Part shown: piece after piece, positions 50,745 through 61,707 of the stretch
Numbering within the stretch: position 1 is the first letter of the stretch
Layout of the letters: each line of letters opens with the position of its first letter
Assembly (NCBI RefSeq): GCF_000003815.2
Contig: NC_049983.1
Location: 23,152,380 to 23,216,379, forward strand
DNA length: 64,000 bases
From: Branchiostoma floridae
Taxonomy: Eukaryota; Chordata; Leptocardii; Amphioxiformes; Branchiostomatidae
Reading direction: 5' to 3'
The notes under the pieces: model-generated
The model's input: only the letters and a program-made list of their open reading frames with translations
Database searches by the model: none
Told to the model about the DNA's origin: nothing
Translations under genes and position numbers: made by a program

Positions 50745-51453
50745 NNNNNNNNNNNNNNNNNNNNNNNNNNNNNNNNNNNNNNNNNNNNNNNNNNNNNNNN
50801 NNNNNNNNNNNNNNNNNNNNNNNNNNNNNNNNNNNNNNNNNNNNNNNNNNNNNNNNNNNNNNNNNNNNNNNNNNNNNNNNNNNNNNNNNNNNNNNNNNNN
50901 NNNNNNNNNNNNNNNNNNNNNNNNNNNNNNNNNNNNNNNNNNNNNNNNNNNNNNNNNNNNNNNNNNNNNNNNNNNNNNNNNNNNNNNNNNNNNNNNNNNN
51001 NNNNNNNNNNNNNNNNNNNNNNNNNNNNNNNNNNNNNNNNNNNNNNNNNNNNNNNNNNNNNNNNNNNNNNNNNNNNNNNNNNNNNNNNNNNNNNNNNNNN
51101 NNNNNNNNNNNNNNNNNNNNNNNNNNNNNNNNNNNNNNNNNNNNNNNNNNNNNNNNNNNNNNNNNNNNNNNNNNNNNNNNNNNNNNNNNNNNNNNNNNNN
51201 NNNNNNNNNNNNNNNNNNNNNNNNNNNNNNNNNNNNNNNNNNNNNNNNNNNNNNNNNNNNNNNNNNNNNNNNNNNNNNNNNNNNNNNNNNNNNNNNNNNN
51301 NNNNNNNNNNNNNNNNNNNNNNNNNNNNNNNNNNNNNNNNNNNNNNNNNNNNNNNNNNNNNNNNNNNNNNNNNNNNNNNNNNNNNNNNNNNNNNNNNNNN
51401 NNNNNNNNNNNNNNNNNNNNNNNNNNNNNNNNNNNNNNNNNNNNNNNNNNNNN
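50745..51453. other. Assembly gap
   Basis: 709 N. Confidence 1.
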
Positions 51454-52179
51454 CCTGTGCTGTATGCCCCCATTCTGTCTTCAATGGAGATGTTAACTAC
51501 CTACCCTCGGGTTTGTGCAGTCAACGACCTGTTGCGTTTACCATAACTAATTATTATTTCTAGAACTACCAAGCATCAGACTAGAGCCACAGCCTGGGAA
51601 TGGTGGCAGTGAAGAAGTTCAAATGAACTGGCTTTCCCTCCGCGGGTTCTCAAACCCAGCAGAGTCTTTATCCGTCAAAGGATCGTTTTAGAAGACGTAC
51701 GTCGGCCCGGCTCCTGCCGTCTGCGTGTTGGCTTATCAGCTATCGCTAATCGGTCATTTGAGATAACACCCTCGCCCACAATCTGGTGTAAATGGATGGG
51801 CCGAAGTAAGGAAATACATAGGAAAACGGGGGGCCGAAGTAAATAAATACTTTGGGAGACAGCTATCATTACATCAAGCAGGCGCCTGCTTACACCCCCT
51901 TGCTGAAACCTTGCATCGTCCCTGATGCAAAATACATTTTTATAACTACATAGTACTGAGACACACTTACACCATCGAGTATAAAAAAAATATATAGAAT
52001 TAGAAAAAATTACATATAATTATATACGATTATACTTCACTCCCGTCGCTCACACCTTTTCTTGTACTACCTCATCAGCCTACTATAGTACCAACGTGGC
52101 ATGCTTATTACTCAGAGAATCAATTACATTTTGGTCCCCTTTCCGTTAGTCACAATCACAGTCATAGTCACAGTATGGT
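51454..52179. other. No gene seen
   Basis: Non-coding. A tRNA-like T-arm (GGGTTCTCAAACCC) near 51643 lacks the other arms. Confidence 0.4.
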
Positions 52180-52279
52180 NNNNNNNNNNNNNNNNNNNNN
52201 NNNNNNNNNNNNNNNNNNNNNNNNNNNNNNNNNNNNNNNNNNNNNNNNNNNNNNNNNNNNNNNNNNNNNNNNNNNNNNN

Positions 52280-52867
52280 GGCCTTATACAGGGGTACATG
52301 TATTACATTGTCAGGGATGGACCCCGATATAAGGCCTTATACAGGGGTACATGTATTACATTGTCAGCATGGACCCTGATATAAGGCGTTATACAGGGGT
52401 ACATGTATTACATTGTCAGGATGGACCCTGGTATAAGGCGTTATACAGGGGTACATTTTTTTTTGTATTACATTGTCAGGATAGACCCTGATATAAGTAC
52501 GTTATACAGGGGTACATGTATTACATTGTCAGGATGGACCCCGATATAAGGCCTTATACAGGGGTACATGTATTACATTGTCAGGGATGGACCCTGATAT
52601 AAGGCGTTATACAGGGGTACATGTATTACATTGTCAGGATGGACCCCGATATAAGGCCTTATACAGGGGTACATGTATTACATTGTCAGGGATGGACCCT
52701 GATATAAGGCCTAATATACAGGGGTACGTGTATTACATTGTCAGGATGGACCCCGATATAAGGCCTTATACAGGGGTACATGTATTACATTGTTAGGATG
52801 GACCCTGATATAAGGCCTTATACAGGGGTACATGTATTACATTGTCAGGATGGACCCTGGTATAAGG
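52280..52867. repeat. Minisatellite 1: ~53-bp units (about 11)
   Basis: Unit landmarks: GGCCTTATACAGGGGTACAT, GTATTACATTGTCAGGATGG, ACCCYGATATAA. The array begins at a gap edge (52180-52279), so its true length is unknown. One unit has a T-run insertion (52457). Confidence 0.97.
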
Positions 52868-53320
52868 CTCAGGGTGGGGGTACACGAAGGGTAGAGAACA
52901 CCCCACCGCCCTGATGTATTTATCTCAAGCCGGGGGTACCCGAAGGGTACAGAACACCCCACCACCCTGAGATAACCCTTATCTCAGGCCGGGGGTACCC
53001 GAAGGGTACAGAACACCCCACAGCCCCGAGATAAGAGTTATCTCAGGCCGGGGGTACCCACAGTGTACAGAACACCCCACCCCCCTGAGATAACGGTTAT
53101 CTCAGAGCGGGGGTACCCGAAGGGTACAGAACACCTCACCGCCCTGAGATAATGGTTATATCAGGGCGGGGGTACCCACAGTGTACAGAACACCCCACAG
53201 CCCCGAGATTACGGTTATCTCAGCGCGGGGGTACCCGAAGGGTACAGAACACCTCACCGCCCTGAGATAATGGTTATACCAGGGCGGGGGTACCCGCAGT
53301 GTACAGAACATCCCCTGATA
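52868..53320. repeat. Minisatellite 2: ~60-bp units (about 8) with hairpin spacers
   Basis: Unit landmarks: GGCGGGGGTACCCGAAGGGT, ACAGAACACCCCACCGCC, then CTGAGATAAnnnTTATCTCAG, a stem-loop. It starts directly where minisatellite 1 ends. The two arrays share only GGGGTAC. Confidence 0.96.
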
Positions 53321-55295
53321 ATAGTATTGGGGACAGAGGTCAGAGCATAAAAAGTCGAACACAGTTATCATTACCAGTCAACTAGCTTTTTAGGCCCTGA
53401 GTGAAATTGTAGGCGTAATAAAGTTATTGTTGTTCTAGTTTTATTTATGAACGAGTATAAGAGGTATTTAACTATGATTGTTTACCATACCTAGAATTAC
53501 ATAGTGGGCCCGTTTTATATTTATAAAGAAAAATGCTTCAGTTAAGACTCAAGACAGTTCACAATCACAGATCTTATGTATTATACTACACAGTTTGTGA
53601 TAACAAAGGTCACAGCTTGACACACACTCTAAATCTACAGTGAAAAAAATTAAAGAGATAAAAGGTCAATCTTTGCTGTAANNNNNNNNNNNNNNNNNNN
53701 NNNNNNNNNNNNNNNNNNNNNNNNNNNNNNNNNNNNNNNNNNNNNNNNNNNNNNNNNNNNNNNNNNNNNNNNNNNNNNNNNNNNNNNNNNNNNNNNNNNN
53801 NNNNNNNNNNNNNNNNNNNNNNNNNNNNNNNNNNNNNNNNNNNNNNNNNNNNNNNNNNNNNNNNNNNNNNNNNNNNNNNNNNNNNNNNNNNNNNNNNNNN
53901 NNNNNNNNNNNNNNNNNNNNNNNNNNNNNNNNNNNNNNNNNNNNNNNNNNNNNNNNNNNGGCGTCCAGAGAAATGCATGCCTTTTAATTGTGCACTTTTG
54001 TCTAAAAGCACCAAATTTGGCACACACATAGTCAAACATGTTCTAAGCAAATCTAGATATGGAGGCATCTCAATTTCAGCCCAGGAGCACTTTAGCAGCA
54101 CTTTGAATTTAGAGCCCCCGGAAATGGAATAGCCATTTTGGAGATTTTTTTAAGGGGAGGGGCAAAAAACTTAACATCGTCGTTTCTTCTTTAAAATTCA
54201 TAGGTTGGTAGAACTAGTCACTACAACCACCGAAATATGTTTCCTTTTTCAATGTTCAGCTTTGATAGAAAATTATTAGTCCTAAAATCGTATTTTTTTG
54301 GAGATTTTTTCATCAAAAATATAAACTTTACTTTCCAATATCATGCATTTATTCACATTACCTATAGGGCCTTGCCTGATGATTTAGTCTTACTGTGTGT
54401 ATCATATGCTGCATATCAAACTTTAAATGATCGAAATTCGTCAATGAAATCTGGAGATATGAATGTGTGAAGGATGACACATCTGCCAGCTTGTAGTGAC
54501 AATATCGTTGCTCGGGCCGTTGCTAAGGCTGTTGCTAGGGAGGTTTCAGATCGTACTCCACAACAAAACTGATACACAGAACTAACTTTTCTGCAGTATT
54601 TTGCTCTGAATACAACAGTAAAAGTATAAGGAATAGTCGAAAAATGTTAAACGTTTAGCAGATGCAGAAATATGTTTTTTATACGTTGTTTCTATCACAA
54701 TCATTAGCAAAACCGTTGCTAAGGCCGTTGCTTAAAGGGGGTACTCAGTCATGTTTCAAGCAAAGACCAGCAGAGAGTCAAGTTCTCTGACACGTAATTT
54801 TGCTCCAGGCATATTGTAAATCACGCATAACTGTGAAANNNNNNNNNNNNNNNNNNNNNNNNNNNNNNNNNNNNNNNNNNNNNNNNNNNNNNNNNNNNNN
54901 NNNNNNNNNNNNNNNNNNNNNNNNNNNNNNNNNNNNNNNNNNNNNNNNNNNNNNNNNNNNNNNNNNNNNNNNNNNNNNNNNNNNNNNNNNNNNNNNNNNN
55001 NNNNNNNNNNNNNNNNNNNNNNNNNNNNNNNNNNNNNNNNNNNNNNNNNNNNNNNNNNNNNNNNNNNNNNNNNNNNNNNNNNNNCGTCATGGATATTGAA
55101 AATTTATATCTAGAAACAAGACCATACAAAAGGTCGAGAACAAGGCTATTCTGGGATGAATGCAATTTTTTGTACTTTTCTGGATCAGGTTCTCTGACAC
55201 ATAAATTTGTTCATGTCATCCTGATAGAAACATGAGTATCTTGTTGACTTTTGTATAGATCCGGTGCCTTCAAAAAATGGAATTGCACAGGAAAA
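53321..55295. other. Gene-poor, two gaps, dispersed repeats
   Basis: Gaps at 53682-53959 and 54839-55084. GTTGCTAAGG motifs recur at about 54520-54535 and 54715-54735, and a TTCTCTGACAC segment recurs at 54783 and 55190. No coding exon was recognised. Confidence 0.4.
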
Positions 55296-55329
55296 CCAAG
55301 GACGTTCTATCATGATAGAACGTCCTTGG
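55296..55329. repeat. Perfect 34-bp palindrome
   Basis: Half-site CCAAGGACGTTCTATCA followed by its exact complement, no spacer. Shares the outer AAGGA/TCCTT and GTT core with the palindrome at 35060-35095. Confidence 0.97.
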
Positions 55330-57141
55330 GAAAACCAAGCAAACTATGCTAAGGTCGGAAGGTTGGGGTCTGTCAAATTGGGTCATTCTTTGTATGTGTG
55401 ATAACAGTTAGGTATGTAAAACTTTGAATAGCCATATGATTCAAATTACTGAAATTGCGATGGCTACCCTCATAGATTTGATGAAGATACTCTGATGAAG
55501 ATACGAAATTGTAAGGTTAAACATTGTATTTACACATAGGAAATGGGTTCTCCGGACCAAAAAGTGAGGATGAAGCATTGAATTTAAGAGGATTTACTAG
55601 GGGATTACTTGAACCACTAAAAGTAGACTTTTAATCTCTTGAAAGTTTAGTCATTTCTAAGGCGCATTACCTCCCAAAATTGCTCCTCAGCACATTGGAG
55701 GTAATTAATAATGCACCAGGTGGATGGTGTTAAGATTTGTTAATGTTGCTAGAGAGAAGATGTTTTACTTTTGAACAGTTGTCTTTGGCAGCTAGGTAAG
55801 CAATTGGCTTCGTAGTTATGGAATGAGGTATGAAATTCTTCTCATTAAAATACAAAGAGCAGATGACTTTTTTCGAACTGACACGTCGCTGCAATGCTTT
55901 TTAAATCACAAGGGAGACGATGGCAAGTATGATTTGAATTGTTTTGTCCACATTTTCAATTGGGTTGGTCAGCTATCTGTGCCATTCTCCAAATTGTGCT
56001 TTAGTAATTTAGACCATCAAGTTCGGGAATCATTCACTACCAAAAATTATTTGAATTATTGAATTGAATTGGGACAGTAGTTACTGTGCTGATTTTGTCT
56101 CTGCCAGCAATTTGACTTCACAGACCCTTGGGCAGGTAAGGACAGTTGGGACCATATTGTAGCATCAATGAAGTGTTCGCTTGTCGTCTGGCTAATACTG
56201 TAACAGGGAAACAGCAAGGACAGAAGGTGAAGAGAGACAATTGATTTTCATGAATTAGCAGGAAAGACGCCTAGGTAAAAATGTTCTCCTATCTAATAAA
56301 TGTTACAAAATAACGTCATCACTAAAGTTGTGCAAAATTTATAGCTTGCACTATTCGGCTAGGATTTAGCGAGTGTGAAAGACACAGACGAACAACCTGG
56401 CCCTGCTGGTCACCACAGACAGCACACAGCCAGGCCAACATAACCCTCATACTGAACACCAGACACACAAGGCCAGGTTCGTTAACAAACTCAATCTATA
56501 GGAAATAACTGGTCCNNNNNNNNNNNNNNNNNNNNNNNNNNNNNNNNNNNNNNNNNNNNNNNNNNNNNNNNNNNNNNNNNNNNNNNNNNNNNNNNNNNNN
56601 NNNNNNNNNNNNNNNGTTGCTAGACTCCCTTGCAGTCTTCGGACGGGGCTGGGTTTTTGGGGGGTGGGGGCGTTGGTTCGCGATTTTCAACGTTGGCCAT
56701 GGTCTCTTGTGTCGGGAAAGGGAGTTAATCGAGGAAGGGAGTTTGCTGTGGAAGGGACGGGGGAAAACTCCCCCCCCCCCAAAAAAAAACAGCCCCGTCC
56801 GAAGACTTCAAGGGAGTCTATATAGTTGCTAAGTCTCCTTGTTCACCCACGGAAATATTTACCTGTGTATCGGAGTTACAGTCCACAAAATGTAGATTCC
56901 CTCACTTGAGACACATGATAAGCACTACTGGCAAATTTATATTCCTCATTCGTCCTACGTTTTCACCATTACCAAGAAGCTAAACAAGCGAACTTCTATT
57001 TTAGACTAGCTCTATGATATCAATATGTATGTTCTGTCCCTGTTGTGACCTGTACTTAGCTCGGTTGGGCAAAAATTTACAACAAAGGTCTTCATCCATT
57101 GGTCAAAAACAAGATTTGTCTAAATCCACGCGTACACTCAC
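55330..57141. other. No gene seen
   Basis: Non-coding with a gap at 56516-56615. The 79-codon frame at 55823-56062 has no recognisable domain. On the minus strand this would be within the large intron of the secreted-protein gene. Confidence 0.4.
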
Positions 57142-57317
57142 CTGTTATATTGATTGTCACCCCGAATGGAGAAGAAGTTGGTGGGTGCGGTCTTGAGGTC
57201 GGTCCAAGGCGAGGAGAGGAGGCGGTCCTTGGTGAACCAGTTGTCCATGTCACAGCCGTGGGCGTTAAAGATAATGTCACGGGTATGCTGGTGCTGCACC
57301 ACCAGAGTCACCTTTAC
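57142..57317 (-). CDS. Secreted 'WRxVF / YGGC' domain protein, exon 3
   Basis: Minus strand, acceptor ACCGTTCCAG, donor GTGAGTGT. Entry phase 0, exit phase 2. Reads VKVTLVVQHQHTRDIIFNAH, GCDMDNWFTKDRLLSSPWTD, then LKTAPTNFFSIRGDNQYNR. The order VxVxL, F-x-G/N ..., DxDNWF, RLLxSPWTDL and FSIxG is what I expect for the middle of the domain that starts WRxVF in exon 2. Downstream exon 4 is 49 kb away at 7644-7807. Confidence 0.8.
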
Positions 57318-57336
57318 CTGGAACGGTATAAAAGTT

Positions 57337-58242
57337 AGGCCATGTTGATTTGATTATATGGATGACATCCTCTGGGAACTCCAAAACTGATGCGAGCGAG
57401 CGAATAAAAAAAAAGTTTGGCCAAAAAAAAAAAGTTGCCTTCAGTATGAAATCAAAGTGGCCAGGAAGGTTTAACATAGGACTAAACACACATAGTATGG
57501 TATCCCAGCAGTTAAGTGTAGGGTACATCAGTACATCATACNNNNNNNNNNNNNNNNNNNNNNNNNNNNNNNNNNNNNNNNNNNNNNNNNNNNNNNNNNN
57601 NNNNNNNNNNNNNNNNNNNNNNNNNNNNNNNNNNNNNNNNNNNNNNNNNNNNNNNNNNNNNNNNNNNNNNNNNNNNNNNNNNNNNNNNNNNNNNNNNNNN
57701 NNNNNNNNNNNNNNNNNNNNNNNNNNNNNNNNNNNNNNNNNNNNNNNNNNNNNNNTACAGAGAAAGTGGAGCCTTTATACATGGAGATGGGATTGCCAGT
57801 CAAAGGTACAGAGACAGTTAGCCTTTATTACATGGAGATGGGATTGTTAAGATGCCAGTGGGAGTCCAATAATCCACCAAACAGATTCCTTTGTAGCAAA
57901 ATTGACCAATTACCATTGTTTTGAGTATTGCAAGTTCTCAAGTTTCCAGGTTCAGGTCCAGACCTGGAAATTATCCTCTGAATCTGAATTTTCTGTACTG
58001 GTACCTCCCCCAACCAACAATAGATTTTTTTCTTTCTGTCCTTTCACATCTTATTCTTTGACTTTAGATTTATTTTGGCATTCTATGGCATCTGTTTTTT
58101 TTCAATCTACGGAATATTTGTGCTCATTTTACAGCTGCTTTGCACAAGTTATTGTGTGGTCGAAAACTTTTTTTTGTTTTGGAAAAGGCCGAAAATTGGT
58201 GCGAGCGCGGATGTCATCCATATAATCAAATCAACATGGCCT
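57337..58242. mobile_element. Non-autonomous DNA element, AGGCCATGTTGATTTGATT ends
   Basis: Left and right ends are perfect inverted copies over about 33 bp (AGGCCATGTTGATTTGATTA then TATGGATGACATC). It is 906 bp, including a gap (57542-57755). It sits in the intron between exons 2 and 3, ending 20 bp from the exon 3 acceptor. Related copies: 1973-2645 and a left end at 60470. Confidence 0.9.
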
Positions 58243-58349
58243 TATTCTGATATTTTTGTCAGGAGGGTACGGGCCAGAGCCTGGGCTAATACCTTCGACG
58301 TCGTATAACTACCGAACGACGTGTGCTAAGGCTACCAAACTTGATGACT

Positions 58350-58500
58350 TTTTCTTAAGTATTGTTGCCAAGTATTGATTTTTTGTGTTGCCATGGCAAC
58401 GAGTTTCTGACAGCCATTTTTTAACAAATGTACTGAAATCACGAAGGGGAGGGGATCAAAAGAGACCCCCCTGACCCCAGGAATCCCCCCCCCCCCCCCA
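58350..58500. repeat. Dispersed repeat with RFX X-box palindrome, copy 2
   Basis: Contains GTTGCCATGGCAAC at 58387-58400 and a C-run at 58483. Loosely similar in opposite orientation to 46260-46495. It lies in the intron just after exon 2 (minus strand). Confidence 0.55.
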
Positions 58501-58538
58501 AGAAAAAACACGGTCTGGATAGAGTTAAGAGTGGTTAC

Positions 58539-58711
58539 CTTGGTGACGTGGAGTGACGACCACCGATCGAGGTCCGGGCTGCGGTAGTGGCTGTGTCCGG
58601 TCAGGCTCGGGTGTACCTGGTCACCGTGACCACCTCGGGATTTCCAGATGCCGTAGCTGCTCCCTGGCGCCCCCGCAACGATCTTGAAGACCATTCTCCA
58701 GGAACAACTCC
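58539..58711 (-). CDS. Secreted 'WRxVF / YGGC' domain protein, exon 2
   Basis: Minus strand, acceptor TTGTTACAG, donor AAG/GTAACC. Entry phase 1, exit phase 0. Reads GSCSWRMVFKIVAGAPGSSY then GIWKSRGG, and ends LDRWSSLHVTK. The start WRMVFKIVAG matches the WRKVFEG opening of the domain. The phase fits exon 1 (YPGG/GSCSW). Confidence 0.85.
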
Positions 58712-58863
58712 CTGTAACAACAGAGAAATGACATGCATTCTGTCGCGTACAATCGGCGTTGGAGAGTGTTGAAGAGGGGTAAGGTGCACACCACTTTCTG
58801 TGATATCATACCAGGGACGTCTTTGATCATACGTACCCTTTACCCGATGTTGCAATTATCACT

Positions 58864-59068
58864 ACTCTCCAAGCAGAGGCTATCTAGGCTCCGTCAGTGG
58901 TTTTTTTGCGTTTTTTTTTTTGCGTTTTAATCTGGCTTTCTATTTTCTACTGTTTTATTGATGTCTCTATGCCGAGAGACATCAACAAAAAGGTAATAAA
59001 ATAGAAAGCATGATTAAAAAAAGTTTAAAAAACAGCCAGAGCCTAACCTCTAGCTCTGCTTGGAGAGT
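58864..59068. mobile_element. Foldback hairpin element, ACTCTCCAAGCAGAG ends
   Basis: The left arm (ACTCTCCAAGCAGAGGCTAT ... TTGATGTCTC) is mirrored by the right arm (GAGAGACATCAA ... CTCTGCTTGGAGAGT) with only a few bases of loop. The arms are about 95 bp and imperfect. A left end of the same family lies at 21916. Confidence 0.9.
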
Positions 59069-59165
59069 AACTAATTTTGGCTGTATATTCATTTATCATT
59101 GGAGACTATGAGACTTTATTTTGCCATTAAGATTTTTCCGATGTTGTCACTGCACTTTAATCAGT

Positions 59166-59376
59166 TACTGTAAATGCATTTAAGTTCGCGGGGATTTAAT
59201 TTCGCGGTAGCGGGAAAAAGGACTTTTCGCGGTGGATTTAAGTTCGCGGTAACACCATAGACTGAGGTCTAATACCATGATAGAAAAATGTTCGCGGTGG
59301 TTTTAAGTTCGCGGTGAAGTGGTCACCGCGAAAACCGGGAACATTAATCCACCGCGAACATTTCTCCATTTACAGT
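59166..59376. mobile_element. MITE, TTTAAGTTCGCGG family (copy 3, best preserved)
   Basis: TACTGTAAATGCATTTAAGT at the left, with ATTTACAGTA at the right. Inner GTTCGCGGTG and CACCGCGAAC segments form further inverted pairs. TA borders both ends. Confidence 0.9.
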
Positions 59377-59770
59377 ATGCCCTAATTAGCTATAATTTGT
59401 ATTACAATCTATTTACTGTGTACTACCTCTGTCTCAGTTGCTTGCGGCTGTTCGTTGTCATGTAAACGTCGTTTACTAGGTAGGGTAATTAGGTGGTTAC
59501 AGCAAATGACCAGGCCACACACCATATACATATCGAGGCGGATCATTGACCCTTCATAGGTTTGACTGACATGCAGATACATACAACCGAGAACCCAACT
59601 AGCCGCAAGCTAAACTTGGGAGGCAATACATTCGGTACTATCGGCGTTCAGATCGCTTTTTATTAGTGACGTCTCGCTGCGCATCCGGAGAGTTTAAGGG
59701 CTCTTTGTTCCACCAGGTGCAAAGCCGATGGCATAATTGCTCAAATTCCTCGCCTTTGTTAAAGACTAAG

Positions 59771-60470
59771 CTCCATCTTGCCCTCTAGCCTCCTGGAATC
59801 GATATCTGACGTTTCCCATGCTGAGAACAATGCTGCCTTTTTGACAGACCATTGCCAATGGCAAGATATGCGGACCGTGTCAAAACAACCTCATTAAGTC
59901 AACCTTTCATGAATGCATCGTATCGAAAGTTAGACATCCGTTAAGCTGGCTCCGGGCGAAATGATTAGTATGGTCATTTTGTGTTTAGTCATTTTAGATC
60001 AAGTGATGAGTTCCTACGTTTAACGACCATGTCAGATATCTCTAGACTTAAGGTGCACTCTAACTGCACTTGCGCCAAGCTTGCGGCACTGCGGGGTTCG
60101 GGTTTTTTTTGTGTATTTTGTCGTCTTCCAAGTCATACTTTTACGTAGCACGCAATATCTAAAAGATAAAACATTGGAGAAAATGACGAAACAATGACGC
60201 AGTGAACTAACCCCGCAGTGACGCAAGCTTGACGCAAGTGCAGTGAGAGTGCACCTTAAGCTCCAGTGCCTTGCCCTCCAGTCTCTTGGAATTAATGTCG
60301 GAAAATTTTCCAATGCTGAGAACAATGACGACCTTTTGACAGACCATTGCCAATGGCAAGATATGCAGACCACGTCAAAACAGCCTCATTAAGTCAACCT
60401 TTCAGGAATTTTACTACGCTGGCTGCGGGCGAAAGGGTGTTGTTATTTTGTGCTTAGTCATTTTGTGCTT
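59771..60470. repeat. Direct duplication (~210 bp) interrupted by a MITE
   Basis: 59771-59998 and 60261-60470 share GACAGACCATTGCCAATGGC, then AAGATATGC, ACCTCATTAAGTCAACCTTT and GGGCGAAA. Between them lies the TTAA-flanked MITE at 60052-60255. Confidence 0.85.
60052..60255. mobile_element. TTAA-flanked MITE, GGTGCACTCT ends
   Basis: Left GGTGCACTCTAACTGCACTT and right (complement GGTGCACTCTCACTGCACTT) inverted ends of ~50 bp, bordered by TTAA at 60048-60051 and 60256-60259. 204 bp, no coding. The piggyBac-type target is inferred from TTAA. Confidence 0.88.
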
Positions 60471-60560
60471 AGGCTATATTGATTTTATTATACAGGCAAC
60501 ATCCTCTGGGAATCACCAAAACTGATGCGAGCGTGCGAATAAAACAATTTTTCCCAACGT
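60470..60560. mobile_element. Left end of an AGGCCATG-family element
   Basis: TAGGCTATATTGATTTTATT then CATCCTCTGGGAA and CAAAACTGATGCGAGCG match the left end of 57337-58242. No right end was seen before the gap at 60829. Confidence 0.7.
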
Positions 60561-60828
60561 TTTCTGACAGAATCCACTGAGATCCCGGCAAAAACAACGC
60601 GATCTTTCACCCTGACATGTGATTACAGTGACCAAACCAGTGTTGTAAAAATGACGTTATTGTCTGAACGTAGACATAGGCAGAAACAAAGAAACGCCTG
60701 CAAGACCTGTGATTGTCAACTTTCGGTGTTAAAAAAACGTTGTCATCAGACTACTGACTATAGACCGCCTTTATACCCCCCTCACATTAGGCGCGATTCG
60801 GTCGGACGACGGGTCTGCGAGCTCTAAA

Positions 60829-61407
60829 NNNNNNNNNNNNNNNNNNNNNNNNNNNNNNNNNNNNNNNNNNNNNNNNNNNNNNNNNNNNNNNNNNNNNNNN
60901 NNNNNNNNNNNNNNNNNNNNNNNNNNNNNNNNNNNNNNNNNNNNNNNNNNNNNNNNNNNNNNNNNNNNNNNNNNNNNNNNNNNNNNNNNNNNNNNNNNNN
61001 NNNNNNNNNNNNNNNNNNNNNNNNNNNNNNNNNNNNNNNNNNNNNNNNNNNNNNNNNNNNNNNNNNNNNNNNNNNNNNNNNNNNNNNNNNNNNNNNNNNN
61101 NNNNNNNNNNNNNNNNNNNNNNNNNNNNNNNNNNNNNNNNNNNNNNNNNNNNNNNNNNNNNNNNNNNNNNNNNNNNNNNNNNNNNNNNNNNNNNNNNNNN
61201 NNNNNNNNNNNNNNNNNNNNNNNNNNNNNNNNNNNNNNNNNNNNNNNNNNNNNNNNNNNNNNNNNNNNNNNNNNNNNNNNNNNNNNNNNNNNNNNNNNNN
61301 NNNNNNNNNNNNNNNNNNNNNNNNNNNNNNNNNNNNNNNNNNNNNNNNNNNNNNNNNNNNNNNNNNNNNNNNNNNNNNNNNNNNNNNNNNNNNNNNNNNN
61401 NNNNNNN
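60829..61407. other. Assembly gap
   Basis: 579 N within the intron between exons 1 and 2 of the minus-strand secreted-protein gene. Confidence 1.
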
Positions 61408-61707
61408 ATCTCAGCACGTGTGAGTACATCTACATTGGTGACATAGTCACTCCACTTGACATGAAGGATTATACCCAAGCAACGTATTGAAATGTGTTGA
61501 GTTTCCTTTCCTGACTTGTGTAAAGGTCAGGTTTCGCTGCCATGAAGCAGAACACACGCCCTATAAATAGCAATCTTTGTGCGAATTGTGTAAGCTTCTG
61601 GTTTCCCCAGACTCTCTTTTGTTGTCTGGCAAAAGTAGTTGCTGCTCGTTCTATTGTACAAGTCGTCCTATTCTACAAGGCTACCAGTACAGCATGCTCT
61701 TACTCAC

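Noticed and set aside
51555-51665. tRNA-like segment with GGGTTCTCAAACCC
   Set aside because: There is a T-arm-like hairpin only; no D arm, anticodon stem or acceptor stem forms around it.
55823-56062. 79-codon plus-strand frame
   Set aside because: AT-rich codon use like the surroundings and no recognisable domain; probably chance.
60771-60828. GC-rich end (CACATTAGGCGCGATTCGG) as a DNA transposon terminus
   Set aside because: It looks like an element end, but the partner lies in or beyond the gap 60829-61407, so it cannot be supported.
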